Positions 55,900 through 64,000 of a stretch of DNA of 64,000 bases are shown here, piece after piece. This DNA comes from Aliagarivorans marinus DSM 23064. GTDB taxonomy: Bacteria; Pseudomonadota; Gammaproteobacteria; Enterobacterales; Celerinatantimonadaceae. The stretch lies in the NCBI RefSeq assembly GCF_000429485.1, contig NZ_KE386910.1:142743-206742 (forward strand), given 5' to 3'. The notes below the pieces were generated by a model. It was given only the letters and a program-made list of their open reading frames with translations. It made no database searches and was not told where the DNA came from. How positions within the stretch are numbered: the first letter of the stretch is position 1; each line of letters begins with the position of its first letter. Made by a program: the position numbers and the translations under genes.

Positions 55900-58488
55900 T
55901 TATTGGTTTGGAATTGAGGGCGACCATTTTAACCAAGTTTTGTCAAAAGTGGGGCTTAAAGTGAACTCAAAGCCAGCTGTTACAGCGTCGGCAAAGGGAA
56001 CGCTCTCCGGTGTTGCGAAGGCCAGGCCACCTTTGACTAGGGTTTCCAGAGAGTCCATATGTAAATCTGCACCGCCAAACCCTAATGAGAAGTCCACGCC
56101 CGAGGCCTGCCAGAACACACTGTTGGCGCGGACCAGGTGGCGATACTCTGGCTCAATCATTACCTCTGCCACAATGCCCGAGCCATCGCTAATCACCCGG
56201 GTACTTAGGATCCGGCCGACCGCTTGCTGTTTGTAGAGAAGCGGCGAATCAGCGCTAACACTGGCTAAATGAACCGCTTTTACCCGTATCAACAAGGCTT
56301 CGTCGCTATAACGGGGAGGGCGGGCGGCTAGCTCAAACTGCTGGATAGGGCGTCCGTGGCCGGGTCTGGCTTCGATGTAATTTCCGGTAATCAGGTTGCC
56401 CAGGTTCTTTGCTCCTTCTAACGATAGCTCTGTGGTTTCTAGCCAGTAACGGCTTTGCTCACGGGCAAAGTGTTTGGAGTAGGGGTGATAGAGCTCCGCG
56501 TCTAGCTCAAAATGGGACAAGTTGTCTGCCAGATGTACCTGTTTAACCCGGCCTATCTGTTTTCCTAAATAACGGATCGCAGCACCAGGCTTCAAGCCCT
56601 GCGCATGCTCTGCAATTAGCGTGACATTAAGCCGGCGTTGCAGAGCATCCTCCTTAGTGCTGAACAAGCGAGGCAACGATAGTTTGGGAAGTTGCTCCAG
56701 GTTCTCGAACGCGATGCCACCCAGCGCGATGGAGCGCAGAGATTCGCTCTGTAAAGACACGCCGTTGGTGTTTATCTCAAGGTTCACCCCCGAGGCATGC
56801 CAGAAACGGGAGTAGTCGGTGACTAAGGCGCGGTGCTCACCATAGATGTCGATGTCGATGCTCACATCTTGTTGTGAAGTTAACTGATAAGCTACCACTT
56901 CCCCAACTTGCAGCTGCTTAAAATACACCGGGCTGCCGACCGATAACGAGCCAAGCCTTTCTGTGCGAAGGCTTACACGCTTGGGGGCGCTGCTTGGACG
57001 CTGGTGTTCATGGGCGTCATGTTTGGAGGCAAACAGCCGCTGCTCAGTGGGGGGGGGTGTCGACTCCATGTAATCAAGCGCAATGGGGCTGGCAATAAAC
57101 GAGCGGATCCCACCCGAGCTAATATCCAGACCAAACAAGCTCGCTTCGACCTCTAGCGGCGAGACGATATGGAAGTAACTCTTATCGTTAAGTAGGCTTA
57201 GGTAAGGCTTTTCAAGGTAGATCTCGATATCGAACTCATTGCCATCGAGGCGAATATCCAAGATACCTCCAACAGGAAACCCCCGATATATAACCACGGA
57301 GCTGGCTTCTATGCCGTGCAACTGGCTGGCATTGAGTACCAGCGTTTGGGCCCCGGGTGGCGCTTGTTTGGCACTGCTCAGGGTAAAACTTTGTGCCGGG
57401 GCACCGCTGCCGGGATAGACCCCAATGTCTATGCCACCGAGCAAGCCTTCCAGGTGTTTAACACCTTCTAGTCCTATCTGAGGCTGTAATCGACGCAGCT
57501 CGGTGTCCTCTTTAAACAGCGAGATGTATTCGCTTTTCACACTAAAGCTGAGTAAGTAGTGATCTTGCTGATAGTCGACTTGTCGCAGCAGGCCAACCTC
57601 CGCGCCCTTATAGCGCAGTCGGGTCCTGTCTACATTAAGACCTTCCACAGTATCAGTGACGACTGACACGCGGCTTAGCCGGGTTGCCGCGTCGCGTCCT
57701 TCGAATAGGGTGAAGTGTTGACCTGCGCGGGCTTGCAAACCCTGATCGGGACTATCGAAGGCAACACCGCCAAGTATCAGGCTAGCCAAGCTCTCGCTTT
57801 GTAGGCGCATACCTTGGAGGGAGATATCGGCGTCGATACCCGATACGTCCCAAAAGCGGGAATGGTCTTTTACCAAGTGCGCGTATTCAGGCTTAACCAG
57901 CAGGTCCATCACTACGCTGTGGTCGTCATCAAGTTGATAGCGCTTTACTTCGCCCACCGGGATTTTCTTGAAATAAATTGGCGAGCCGACATCCAAGGAG
58001 CCGAGCTCGTCAGCCCGAAGGTGCAGCAGCAGGCCTTTGCCGTCGATACGCGTAGGTGGCTCGGGGACGGCGACAAAGCTAAGGGCTGGCTCGCCTTCAT
58101 TGTATTGCAGCTCGATGTAGTTACCGCCCACCAAGGCATCCAGGCCGCTGATTTCAGTCAGTGATGCTTTAGGGGAGACCAGCCAAAATATACTGTGTTC
58201 GGTGAGCAACTGCTCGGCATCCCGGTCGATTTCCGCCTCTAACTGAACGCCGGTCAGCGATTCATTGAGGTTCACCTTGGTGACGACGCCGATATCCAAG
58301 CCCTGATAATAGATGTGGGTTTGACCTGCCACGATGCCTTGAGCAGAAGCAAAATCGATGGTGATCGGGACACCGGCTTCGCTCCAAGTTTTGTAAAGCA
58401 GCCAAATCGCCATGCCCAATGCAATGATTGGCAGCAGCCAAATAGGTGAGATAATGCGTTCTTTGCGGGTTACTGCTTGTTGGCTCAC
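55900..58488 (-). CDS. letB: Multi-MCE-domain lipid transport protein LetB (YebT)
   Basis: The 862-residue protein has one N-terminal membrane helix (about 15-33, WLLPIIALGMAIWLLY) and about seven tandem MCE/MlaD domains, by similarity to the E. coli protein of 878 residues. The domains begin with segments such as VPITIDFASAQGIVAG and repeat GSPIYFK-type turns. LetB forms a stacked-ring tunnel that moves lipids across the periplasm. The frame opens at TTG 58503, but GTG at 58488 overlaps the upstream stop as GTGA and matches the E. coli start. Confidence 0.92.
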   Translation of the reverse strand: MSQQAVTRKERIISPIWLLPIIALGMAIWLLYKTWSEAGVPITIDFASAQGIVAGQTHIYYQGLDIGVVTKVNLNESLTGVQLEAEIDRDAEQLLTEHSIFWLVSPKASLTEISGLDALVGGNYIELQYNEGEPALSFVAVPEPPTRIDGKGLLLHLRADELGSLDVGSPIYFKKIPVGEVKRYQLDDDHSVVMDLLVKPEYAHLVKDHSRFWDVSGIDADISLQGMRLQSESLASLILGGVAFDSPDQGLQARAGQHFTLFEGRDAATRLSRVSVVTDTVEGLNVDRTRLRYKGAEVGLLRQVDYQQDHYLLSFSVKSEYISLFKEDTELRRLQPQIGLEGVKHLEGLLGGIDIGVYPGSGAPAQSFTLSSAKQAPPGAQTLVLNASQLHGIEASSVVIYRGFPVGGILDIRLDGNEFDIEIYLEKPYLSLLNDKSYFHIVSPLEVEASLFGLDISSGGIRSFIASPIALDYMESTPPPTEQRLFASKHDAHEHQRPSSAPKRVSLRTERLGSLSVGSPVYFKQLQVGEVVAYQLTSQQDVSIDIDIYGEHRALVTDYSRFWHASGVNLEINTNGVSLQSESLRSIALGGIAFENLEQLPKLSLPRLFSTKEDALQRRLNVTLIAEHAQGLKPGAAIRYLGKQIGRVKQVHLADNLSHFELDAELYHPYSKHFAREQSRYWLETTELSLEGAKNLGNLITGNYIEARPGHGRPIQQFELAARPPRYSDEALLIRVKAVHLASVSADSPLLYKQQAVGRILSTRVISDGSGIVAEVMIEPEYRHLVRANSVFWQASGVDFSLGFGGADLHMDSLETLVKGGLAFATPESVPFADAVTAGFEFTLSPTFDKTWLKWSPSIPNQ

Positions 58489-59084
58489 GTTTGATAGTCC
58501 CAAATTAAACGGGTGTCGAGGGTCTTTGCGGCAAATAAAGTGAGGACCACGGCCAGGCCAAACGCCGTAGCCCCGGGGCCTGCGGCAACATCGATGATCT
58601 TGTGGTGACTGAACACCGCAATCATGATGGACAACACAAACAGGTCTAGCATCGACCAGCGGCCTATAAAATCGATAAAACGGAACATCTGCACGCGTTG
58701 GCGGTCACTTAGCTCAATGTGCATATGCAAACTCGCTAAAATCAGCGCTAAGCCCACTAACTTGGCAAACGGGACCACAATACTGGCGATAAACACTACG
58801 CTGGCAACAACAGGCATATCGCTTTGAAACAGATTGATGATGCCCGACATAATCGTTTCGGGTTTAGGTGCACCTCGGGTGCTAAGTACGGTAATCGGTA
58901 GTAGGTTGGCTGGAACAAGCGCGATGGTTGCGGTGATGATCAGCGCCCACGTCTTTTGAATACTGTATGGGATCCGAGAGTGGGTACGCATACTGCAGCG
59001 AGGGCAGTGCTTTTCCGCGATAGGCTGAACGAAGTGACAGTGAGGGCACAGTTTAAGTCCTGCTTGCTTAGCTGATGGCTGCAT
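58485..59084 (-). CDS. LetA/PqiA-family membrane protein, second half
   Basis: The 199-residue protein has a zinc-ribbon N-terminus CPHCHFVQPIAEKHCPRC and four hydrophobic helices. It corresponds to the C-terminal half of E. coli LetA (YebS, 427 residues). PqiA-type proteins are the inner-membrane partners of multi-MCE tunnels such as LetB. It overlaps the first half by 17 nt and letB by 4 nt, so the three are translationally coupled. The split appears natural: both halves keep full zinc ribbons and their own starts. Confidence 0.88.
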   Translation of the reverse strand: MQPSAKQAGLKLCPHCHFVQPIAEKHCPRCSMRTHSRIPYSIQKTWALIITATIALVPANLLPITVLSTRGAPKPETIMSGIINLFQSDMPVVASVVFIASIVVPFAKLVGLALILASLHMHIELSDRQRVQMFRFIDFIGRWSMLDLFVLSIMIAVFSHHKIIDVAAGPGATAFGLAVVLTLFAAKTLDTRLIWDYQT

Positions 59085-59685
59085 ATCGCTCCCAAAACCG
59101 CTGGCTATCTATTCCTAGCAACAAGCGCCCGGAAAATACAATGGTGAGGCAAATACTCCACAATCCCCAGCCCAGTTTAATATCTGATAATTCAATCAGT
59201 TTTACCAGAGACACGATAAAACTGACTAGAAACACTTCGAGCATACTCCAGTGAATCAATGAGTCTTGATAATGCAGCATCGACGCTAAGCCCGGTGTCT
59301 TGCGTTTCTGCATTAGTAAAAAGGAGTTGATTGCGACTAAGGAGAACACTGCCACGGGTGCCACCACGCTAGCTAACAGCACCACACCACCAACAAAGTA
59401 ATAGCCGTTATCGAACAGCAAAATTGTCCCTTCCAAGATATTGGCATGGCTTTCCGAGCCGAGAAAATCGAAGCTGAGTAGCGGATAAAGGTTGGCGATA
59501 ATCAAGGTAATCAGACAGGCGAGAGACAAGGCCAGCGTTTCTGAGAACTGCAGCGACTTACTGCTTTTGAGTTTGTGCCCACAGCGCGGGCAATGGAGTG
59601 CATTGCCTTCGCTTAATTCTGGCAACTGAGAGATCACCAGATCACAACTCGGGCAAATGCAAAGGTCATGTGGCCTTTGTGGCAT
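59068..59685 (-). CDS. LetA/PqiA-family membrane protein, first half
   Basis: The 205-residue protein has a zinc-ribbon CICPSCDLVISQLPELSEG followed by HCPRCG, and four hydrophobic helices. It matches the N-terminal half of E. coli LetA. It is the first gene of the letA1-letA2-letB-rsmF operon. ATG at 59685 has GGACTG upstream. Both halves presumably combine into one LetA-like unit that passes lipid to or from LetB. Confidence 0.88.
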   Translation of the reverse strand: MPQRPHDLCICPSCDLVISQLPELSEGNALHCPRCGHKLKSSKSLQFSETLALSLACLITLIIANLYPLLSFDFLGSESHANILEGTILLFDNGYYFVGGVVLLASVVAPVAVFSLVAINSFLLMQKRKTPGLASMLHYQDSLIHWSMLEVFLVSFIVSLVKLIELSDIKLGWGLWSICLTIVFSGRLLLGIDSQRFWERYAAIS

Positions 59686-59799
59686 GGTTTCAGTCCGCTG
59701 AGAGCTATCGATGTTGAGTGCCCAGATAAGCAGTTAGATAAGCAATAAATTGTTTTAATTACAATAGACTAGCACAAGGCCGGTGAATAGTGCACAATG

Positions 59800-59819
59800 A
59801 CCAGTATATATATACAGTA
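59800..59819. promoter_or_regulatory. LexA-type SOS box upstream of yebG
   Basis: ACCAGTATATATATACAGTA matches the E. coli LexA consensus (TACTGTATATATATACAGTA) except at three of the first four positions. The core CAG-TATATATATA-CAG has one change in the left triplet (CAG for CTG). It lies 13 nt before the yebG GTG start. E. coli yebG is a known LexA target. Confidence 0.75.
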
Positions 59820-59832
59820 TTCGGAGGCAGCA

Positions 59833-60096
59833 GTGGCTGTAATTGTAAAGTATGTTGTTGAGCGCAATGGTGAAGAAAAAATGACATTTACGTCGAAAAA
59901 GGAGGCTGACAACTACGACAAAATGCTGGATATTGCCGATCAGCTTAACCTGATGCTCAAGCATGCAGAGCCTGAATTGCAAGACGCGGTGGCAGAAAAC
60001 CTTAGCCTGTTCTTGGCTAGCCATCAAAAATCGCTGCAGTTGTTGCTAAAAGGAAAAGCTTTCGACGAAATCCAATTAGAGGAGAATGCGGAGTGA
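59833..60096 (+). CDS. yebG: SOS-inducible protein YebG
   Basis: The 87-residue protein matches E. coli YebG in VAVIVKYVV and GEEKMTFTSKKEADNYDKMLD. YebG is DNA-damage inducible, with unknown molecular function. The frame opens upstream at 59797, but GTG at 59833 behind CGGAGG gives the family start and leaves the LexA box upstream. It overlaps msrC by 4 nt (GTGA). Confidence 0.88.
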   Translation: MAVIVKYVVERNGEEKMTFTSKKEADNYDKMLDIADQLNLMLKHAEPELQDAVAENLSLFLASHQKSLQLLLKGKAFDEIQLEENAE

Positions 60097-60569
60097 CCGC
60101 TTCATTCGACTATCAACTTCTGGCCCAGCAGGTAAACAGCCTGCTTGATCCGGCTTTGCCACGCACCACCAACCTGGCAAATTTTTCGGCGTTATTGTTT
60201 GACGCGCTGGGTGAGTTGAACTGGGCTGGCTGCTACCTTTATCACGCTGAGCGAGACCAACTCGTGTTGGGGCCATTCCAAGGAAAGCCCGCTTGTACCC
60301 TGATTCCGGTTGGTCGTGGCGTGTGTGGCAGTGCCTATCAACAAGCGACAACATTGCGGATAGATGACGTACATCAGTTTGAAGGGCATATTGCCTGCGA
60401 TGCAGCCAGCGAGTCTGAAATTGTTATTCCGTTGTATGCAAACGAGCAGCTGATCGGGGTAATCGATATTGATAGTCCTGTTAAGCAGCGATTTAGCGAA
60501 CACGACCAACGAGGCTTGGAGCTAGTGGTTAGAACACTAGAAAAATCCTTAGGTGACGCGGATTTTTAA
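60093..60569 (+). CDS. msrC: Free methionine-(R)-sulfoxide reductase
   Basis: The 158-residue GAF-domain enzyme reduces free methionine-R-sulfoxide. The catalytic Cys are present in GKPACTLIPVGRGVCGSA and HIACDAASESEIV, the three positions used by E. coli MsrC. The start is GTG at 60093, overlapping the yebG stop. It therefore probably shares the SOS-regulated transcript, an unusual link. proQ and prc follow. Confidence 0.93.
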   Translation: MTASFDYQLLAQQVNSLLDPALPRTTNLANFSALLFDALGELNWAGCYLYHAERDQLVLGPFQGKPACTLIPVGRGVCGSAYQQATTLRIDDVHQFEGHIACDAASESEIVIPLYANEQLIGVIDIDSPVKQRFSEHDQRGLELVVRTLEKSLGDADF

Positions 60570-60591
60570 TGGTAATTAACCTCGCGCTCTC

Positions 60592-60597
60592 TATAAT
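60592..60597 (+). promoter_or_regulatory. Likely -10 element of proQ
   Basis: TATAAT lies 55 nt before the proQ ATG, in the 82-nt gap after msrC. No clear -35 is seen. Confidence 0.45.
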
Positions 60598-60651
60598 AGC
60601 CCGAATCAGCAAAATCACGCTGTGATTATAGATGTACAAAGAAAGGTCAAC

Positions 60652-61287
60652 ATGGAACAAACGAACAAACTGAAAAATAGCAAAGAGGTTATTCAGTACT
60701 TAGCTAGCCAATTCCCCGAATGCTTCTCTGTAGAGGGCGAGGCTAAGCCTCTTAAAATCGGCATTTTTCAGGATCTGGCTGAACGTCTGAAAGACGATGA
60801 GCGGGTTAGCAACACTGTTCTGCGTAGCGCACTTCGTCAATACACCTCAAGCTGGCGCTATCTGCATGGCGTTAAACTTGGCGCTAACCGCGTGGATCTC
60901 GACGGTAAAGAAGGCGATGCTATTGAAGCGTCACACGTAGAGCACGCGCAGAAAACCCTCAAAGAAAGCAAAGAAAAAGCCTTTGCTGCCAAGAAAGCCA
61001 AGCAACAAGCCCAAAAGGCACAGGGCGAAGGCGATAAGAAGCCAGCTCCAGCCCGTCGTGCTCGTACTCAAAAACCCGTTAGCAGCAAGCGTAATGCACC
61101 AAGCGCACCTAAGCCTAAGCTGACTCAAGTTAGCCAAGATCAACTGCAAGTTGGCCTTGCGGTTAAGGTATTGGTCGGTAAGTCGCCGATGCCAGGTGAA
61201 GTTGCAGAAGTGACAAAAGACGGTATTGCTGTAAAACTTAATTCTGGAATGCTGGTAAAAGTTAAACCAGAACACGTTGTATCTTAA
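60652..61287 (+). CDS. proQ: RNA chaperone ProQ
   Basis: The 211-residue protein has a FinO-type RNA-binding domain (about 8-110, with LRSALRQYTSSWRYLHGV), a basic Lys/Ala/Gln-rich linker (about 115-150), and a small C-terminal Tudor-like domain (about 160-211) ending VKLNSGMLVKVKPEHVV. ProQ binds many small RNAs and mRNA 3' ends. ATG at 60652 follows GAAAGG; an upstream in-frame ATG at 60622 is less likely. prc follows by 20 nt, as in E. coli. Confidence 0.94.
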   Translation: MEQTNKLKNSKEVIQYLASQFPECFSVEGEAKPLKIGIFQDLAERLKDDERVSNTVLRSALRQYTSSWRYLHGVKLGANRVDLDGKEGDAIEASHVEHAQKTLKESKEKAFAAKKAKQQAQKAQGEGDKKPAPARRARTQKPVSSKRNAPSAPKPKLTQVSQDQLQVGLAVKVLVGKSPMPGEVAEVTKDGIAVKLNSGMLVKVKPEHVVS

Positions 61288-61307
61288 ATCTTAACGGGGC
61301 AGTGCCT

Positions 61308-63311
61308 ATGAGAAAGTTTTGTGTTGGCTTGGGGGTGCTGCTAAGCAGCCTAAGCTTTGTTGTTCTTGCTCAAACTCCAACGATTGGCAAGCAAGACTTG
61401 CCGGTTCTCAGCCAACAAAGTCAGCACGCGACTGCCGCTAAACGAATAAGTGCACTGTATACACGCTCGCACTATCGCAGCGTTCCTTTCGATGACGAGC
61501 TATCTAGCGAGTTTTTCGACAAGTACCTCCAACAGCTTGATTTCAATCGCTCTCTATTCTTAGAGAGCGATATTGAAGGCTTTGAGCAATACCGCTCGCA
61601 ATTGGACAACTATGTACCTAAAGGCCGCTTGGATCCTTTGTACACCATGTTCAACCTCTCCATTCAGCGTCGCTATGAACAGCTTGAGTACTCCTTGGCC
61701 TTGCTTGATGAGCCTATGCAGTTCGAGTCTGATGAGCGCTATCAGTTCGATCGTAGCGAAGCTAACTGGCCGAAAGACACTGCAGAGTTACGCGACCTGT
61801 GGCGTAAGAAAGTTAAATACGACGCACTGAGCTTGGCACTTGCAGGGCGCGAATGGCCAGCGATCGTGGAAACACTGGGCAAACGCTACAACAGTGCGAT
61901 TAAGCGTCTAACCCAAACCACCAGTGAAGACGCCTTCCAAACCGCAATGAATGCCTACTCTCGCAGCATTGAACCGCACACCAGTTATCTGTCTCCGCGT
62001 AATGCTGAGCGCTTTAAGATGGAGATGAATCTATCGCTGGAAGGTATCGGTGCAGTGCTACAGGCTGAAGATGACTACACGGTGATCCGCAGTTTGGTAC
62101 CTGGCGGTCCAGCAGCCCTGAGTAATCAAGTGAAGCCAGATGATCGCATCATCGGTGTCGGCCAAGAAAAGGGCGAAATCGTTGATATTATCGGTTGGCG
62201 TTTGGACGATGTCGTTGAGTTGATTAAAGGCCCCAAAGGGACAACCGTTCGACTGGAAATATTAGGCGGTGCCAGTTCGAGCAACGCTAAGCCACGAGTA
62301 ATCGAAATCGTCCGAGACAAAGTTCGCTTGGAAGATCGCGCAGCTAAAGCCAAGGTGATTGAGGTTGACGGTAAAAAGGTTGGCGTGCTTGAGATCCCAA
62401 GTTTCTATGTGAACCTGAGTGAAGACGCAAAAGCAGAACTTGCCACCCTCGGTGATGTTGAAAGCTTAATCGTCGACTTACGTGGCAACGGAGGCGGTGC
62501 GCTTACCGAGGCCACTGCGCTTACCGGTTTGTTTATTAAAGAAGGTCCAGTTGTCCAAGTTCGTGATCAGCTAGGCCGGGTATCCGTAAACAGCGATAAC
62601 AACGGCTCTGTTGCTTACAATGGACCGATGGTGATTCTGGTTGACCGCTACAGTGCATCCGCTTCAGAGATCTTTGCTGCCGCACTGCAAGACTACGGTC
62701 GTGCGTTGGTTGTAGGTGAGCAAACCTACGGCAAAGGCACCGTGCAGCAGCATCGTGGTATCGGTCGCATCTATGATTTGTACGAAAACCCACTGGGACA
62801 CGTGCAGTACACCATTGCTAAGTTCTACCGGATTAACGGTGGCAGCACGCAACACCGCGGGGTTATCCCAGACGTTATTTACCCGTCACCACTGTTGCCT
62901 GAAGAAACTGGTGAGAGTGTCGAAGACAATGCACTGCCTTGGGATCAGATCCAGCCAGCAAGTTATGACCGGGTGGGGAACTTGGCGAGCTTGGTTAAGG
63001 CGCTCAACGACAAACATAGCGCGCGCATCGAAGTTGATCCCGAGTTCCAATATATACTCACTGACATTCAAGAGTTTCGTGAGGAGCGCGAGCAGAAATC
63101 AGTTAGCTTAAACCAGCAGGAACGTATTACCTTGCGCGATCAGAAGGAACTGAAGCAACTTGAGCGACTCAACGAGCGTTTGGCACGGATGTCGTTGCCA
63201 AAGGTTGAGGACGTCGATGACCTTCCTGAAGATGTAGAGTTCGAAGATGCATTCTTGACCGAGGCTGCCAAGATTGCGCTCGACTTCAATGCACTCAGTT
63301 CAGCGTCTTAA
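61308..63311 (+). CDS. prc: Tail-specific (C-terminal processing) periplasmic protease Prc
   Basis: The 667-residue protease has a signal peptide (cleavage near VLAQ at about 22), a PDZ domain (about 235-325, LEGIGAVLQAEDDYTVIR) and the S41 catalytic domain. The catalytic Ser is in SASASEIFAAAL and Lys in TYGKGTVQ. It degrades periplasmic proteins with non-polar C-termini, including cell-wall endopeptidases. ATG at 61308 has GGGGCAG upstream and is chosen over GTG two codons before. Confidence 0.96.
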   Translation: MRKFCVGLGVLLSSLSFVVLAQTPTIGKQDLPVLSQQSQHATAAKRISALYTRSHYRSVPFDDELSSEFFDKYLQQLDFNRSLFLESDIEGFEQYRSQLDNYVPKGRLDPLYTMFNLSIQRRYEQLEYSLALLDEPMQFESDERYQFDRSEANWPKDTAELRDLWRKKVKYDALSLALAGREWPAIVETLGKRYNSAIKRLTQTTSEDAFQTAMNAYSRSIEPHTSYLSPRNAERFKMEMNLSLEGIGAVLQAEDDYTVIRSLVPGGPAALSNQVKPDDRIIGVGQEKGEIVDIIGWRLDDVVELIKGPKGTTVRLEILGGASSSNAKPRVIEIVRDKVRLEDRAAKAKVIEVDGKKVGVLEIPSFYVNLSEDAKAELATLGDVESLIVDLRGNGGGALTEATALTGLFIKEGPVVQVRDQLGRVSVNSDNNGSVAYNGPMVILVDRYSASASEIFAAALQDYGRALVVGEQTYGKGTVQQHRGIGRIYDLYENPLGHVQYTIAKFYRINGGSTQHRGVIPDVIYPSPLLPEETGESVEDNALPWDQIQPASYDRVGNLASLVKALNDKHSARIEVDPEFQYILTDIQEFREEREQKSVSLNQQERITLRDQKELKQLERLNERLARMSLPKVEDVDDLPEDVEFEDAFLTEAAKIALDFNALSSAS

Positions 63312-63329
63312 GTGTTTTGTTTAGACACT

Positions 63330-63359
63330 CAAAAAGCCACCCAGTAGGGTGGCTTTTTT
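63330..63359. terminator. Bidirectional terminator after prc
   Basis: A perfect 8-bp stem AGCCACCC/GGGTGGCT with a 4-nt loop has five A before and six T after, so it can serve prc and the convergent small gene. Confidence 0.88.
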
Positions 63360-63389
63360 GTATGTGAAACGGCGAGTTGAAACGGTGAA

Positions 63390-63602
63390 TTACTTACGTC
63401 GTTTAAACTTTCGTGCCAGGTATACCATGCCGATGAGTAATGCTATGTAATACACACCCTGACTGAAGTAGACCGCGAGATCTTCTTTAGCGGGGAGGGA
63501 GACATGCTCCCAGAAATTTAGAACCACGTCGGTTTTACCCGAATCAATGATCATCCAGACCAAAACCGCTAAACACACAGCGATAAATAACACATTTTGC
63601 AT
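63390..63602 (-). CDS. Small predicted membrane protein, unknown function
   Basis: This 70-residue protein is not recognised. It has two hydrophobic segments (about 4-19 and 48-64) and a very basic end, RKFKRRK. The N-terminus MQNVLFIAVCLAVLVWMIID suits a membrane anchor. It is convergent with prc and shares its terminator. It lacks close neighbours in operon order. Confidence 0.55.
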   Translation of the reverse strand: MQNVLFIAVCLAVLVWMIIDSGKTDVVLNFWEHVSLPAKEDLAVYFSQGVYYIALLIGMVYLARKFKRRK

Positions 63603-63912
63603 TGCTTGTTGCTACTCCATGTAACGCCGGTTAGGTGCTACTACGAAAAGGTGCTGTAGTTTAACAGCATGGTTTGGAGAAGGATGTGATTTATGTGTAG
63701 TTATGAGAGCGAGGCAGTTTGTGGATTTGAGTTTACTAAGAAAATAAGCGGGTTCAGTTCGTAGCACGTTTATTGAGTGTTGAGTTTCTACAAAAGGGCT
63801 AAACGCGAAAGCCTACTTTCTAAAACGAATTTGTTGCGGTGCTGGATTTGAACTGGCGAGCTTCGCGCTCTTATAGAGAGTTGAGCCCGATGGCTGATTT
63901 TGTACAAAAATT
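63603..63912. other. Intergenic region before the tRNA gene
   Basis: This 310-nt stretch holds no open frame of note. Its right part (63832-63896) is a decayed tRNA-like sequence. The middle (63650-63800) is AT-rich and shows nothing recognised. Confidence 0.6.
63832..63896 (-). pseudogene. Decayed tRNA-fMet-like fragment
   Basis: TTGCGG, then GCTGGATTTGAAC, TTCG and TGAGCCCGA occur in the same order and roughly the same spacing as in the intact initiator tRNA gene 80 nt away. The T stem is broken, the anticodon region is replaced by CTCTTATAGAGAG, and the 5' part is lost. It appears to be a degraded duplicate. Confidence 0.55.
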
Positions 63913-63989
<77 letters not shown>

Positions 63990-64000
63990 TCCGAAGAGGG

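Noticed and set aside
58485..59685. Frameshift within a single letA gene
   Set aside because: Each half has its own start and zinc ribbon, and the overlap between the reading frames is clean; a natural split is more likely, though reads were not available.

Overview
The window is a gene-dense stretch of a gammaproteobacterial chromosome. Most products align well, from memory, with Escherichia coli orthologues: RecBCD, YgiQ, MoaA-E, NapDABC, MetG, Udk-Dcd-AsmA, RNase E, RluC, the yceD-rpmF-plsX-fab cluster, RsmF, LetAB, YebG, MsrC, ProQ and Prc. The nap layout with a 41-residue TIGR02808-like protein, the recC-recB-recD order without ptrA, the NarQ/NarP pair and the Na+/alanine symporter point to a marine gammaproteobacterium of the Vibrionales/Alteromonadales type. 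The genus cannot be fixed from the sequence alone. No phage, insertion sequence, CRISPR array or toxin-antitoxin module was seen.

Layout. 1-2112: partial VOC protein and formate-THF ligase (minus). 2385-11221: the recC-recB-recD operon. 11222-12983: an alanine/glycine symporter with a long, strongly structured leader. 13051-18190: LysE-type exporter, SlyD, a phospholipase D-like lipoprotein and YgiQ. 18187-31361: a nitrate respiration and molybdenum cofactor block. It holds a minus operon (narQ, narP, a small membrane protein, a REC-GGDEF diguanylate cyclase) facing a Moco-riboswitch-controlled moaA, then napDABC with the TIGR02808-like gene, then mobA-moaBCDE-modA, with moeA convergent. 31640-38478: GNAT protein, acylphosphatase, metG (minus), udk-dcd-asmA-LMW phosphatase. 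38670-43847: rne with a hairpin-rich leader, divergent rluC, yceF. 43980-54302: yceD-rpmF-plsX-fabHDG-acpP-fabF, pabC-mltG-tmk-holB-tatD. 54468-59685: rsmF and the letA(split)-letB operon (minus). 59833-63311: SOS-type yebG overlapping msrC, then proQ and prc. The right edge has a small membrane protein, a decayed tRNA-like fragment and an initiator tRNA-Met gene.

How the genes work together. The 18-31 kb block is a coherent module: nitrate is sensed by NarQ/NarP, reduced by NapABC, and the molybdopterin guanine dinucleotide cofactor is built by MoaA-E, MoeA and MobA. Cofactor level probably feeds back through the riboswitch upstream of moaA. A diguanylate cyclase in the sensor operon suggests a link from nitrate to c-di-GMP. 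The 44-54 kb block is the usual fatty acid/phospholipid initiation cluster linked to ribosomal protein L32 and to DNA replication genes.

Most interesting leads: the agcS leader RNA (11361-11534) with competing stems; the narQP/small protein/diguanylate cyclase operon; the Moco riboswitch with no evident terminator before nap; a consensus promoter so close to yceD that its mRNA would be nearly leaderless; an SOS box upstream of the overlapping yebG-msrC pair; and a tRNA-fMet-like remnant beside the intact gene. Nothing here is clearly a wholly new multi-gene system. Family assignments rest on remembered homologues and visible motifs, not on database searches.
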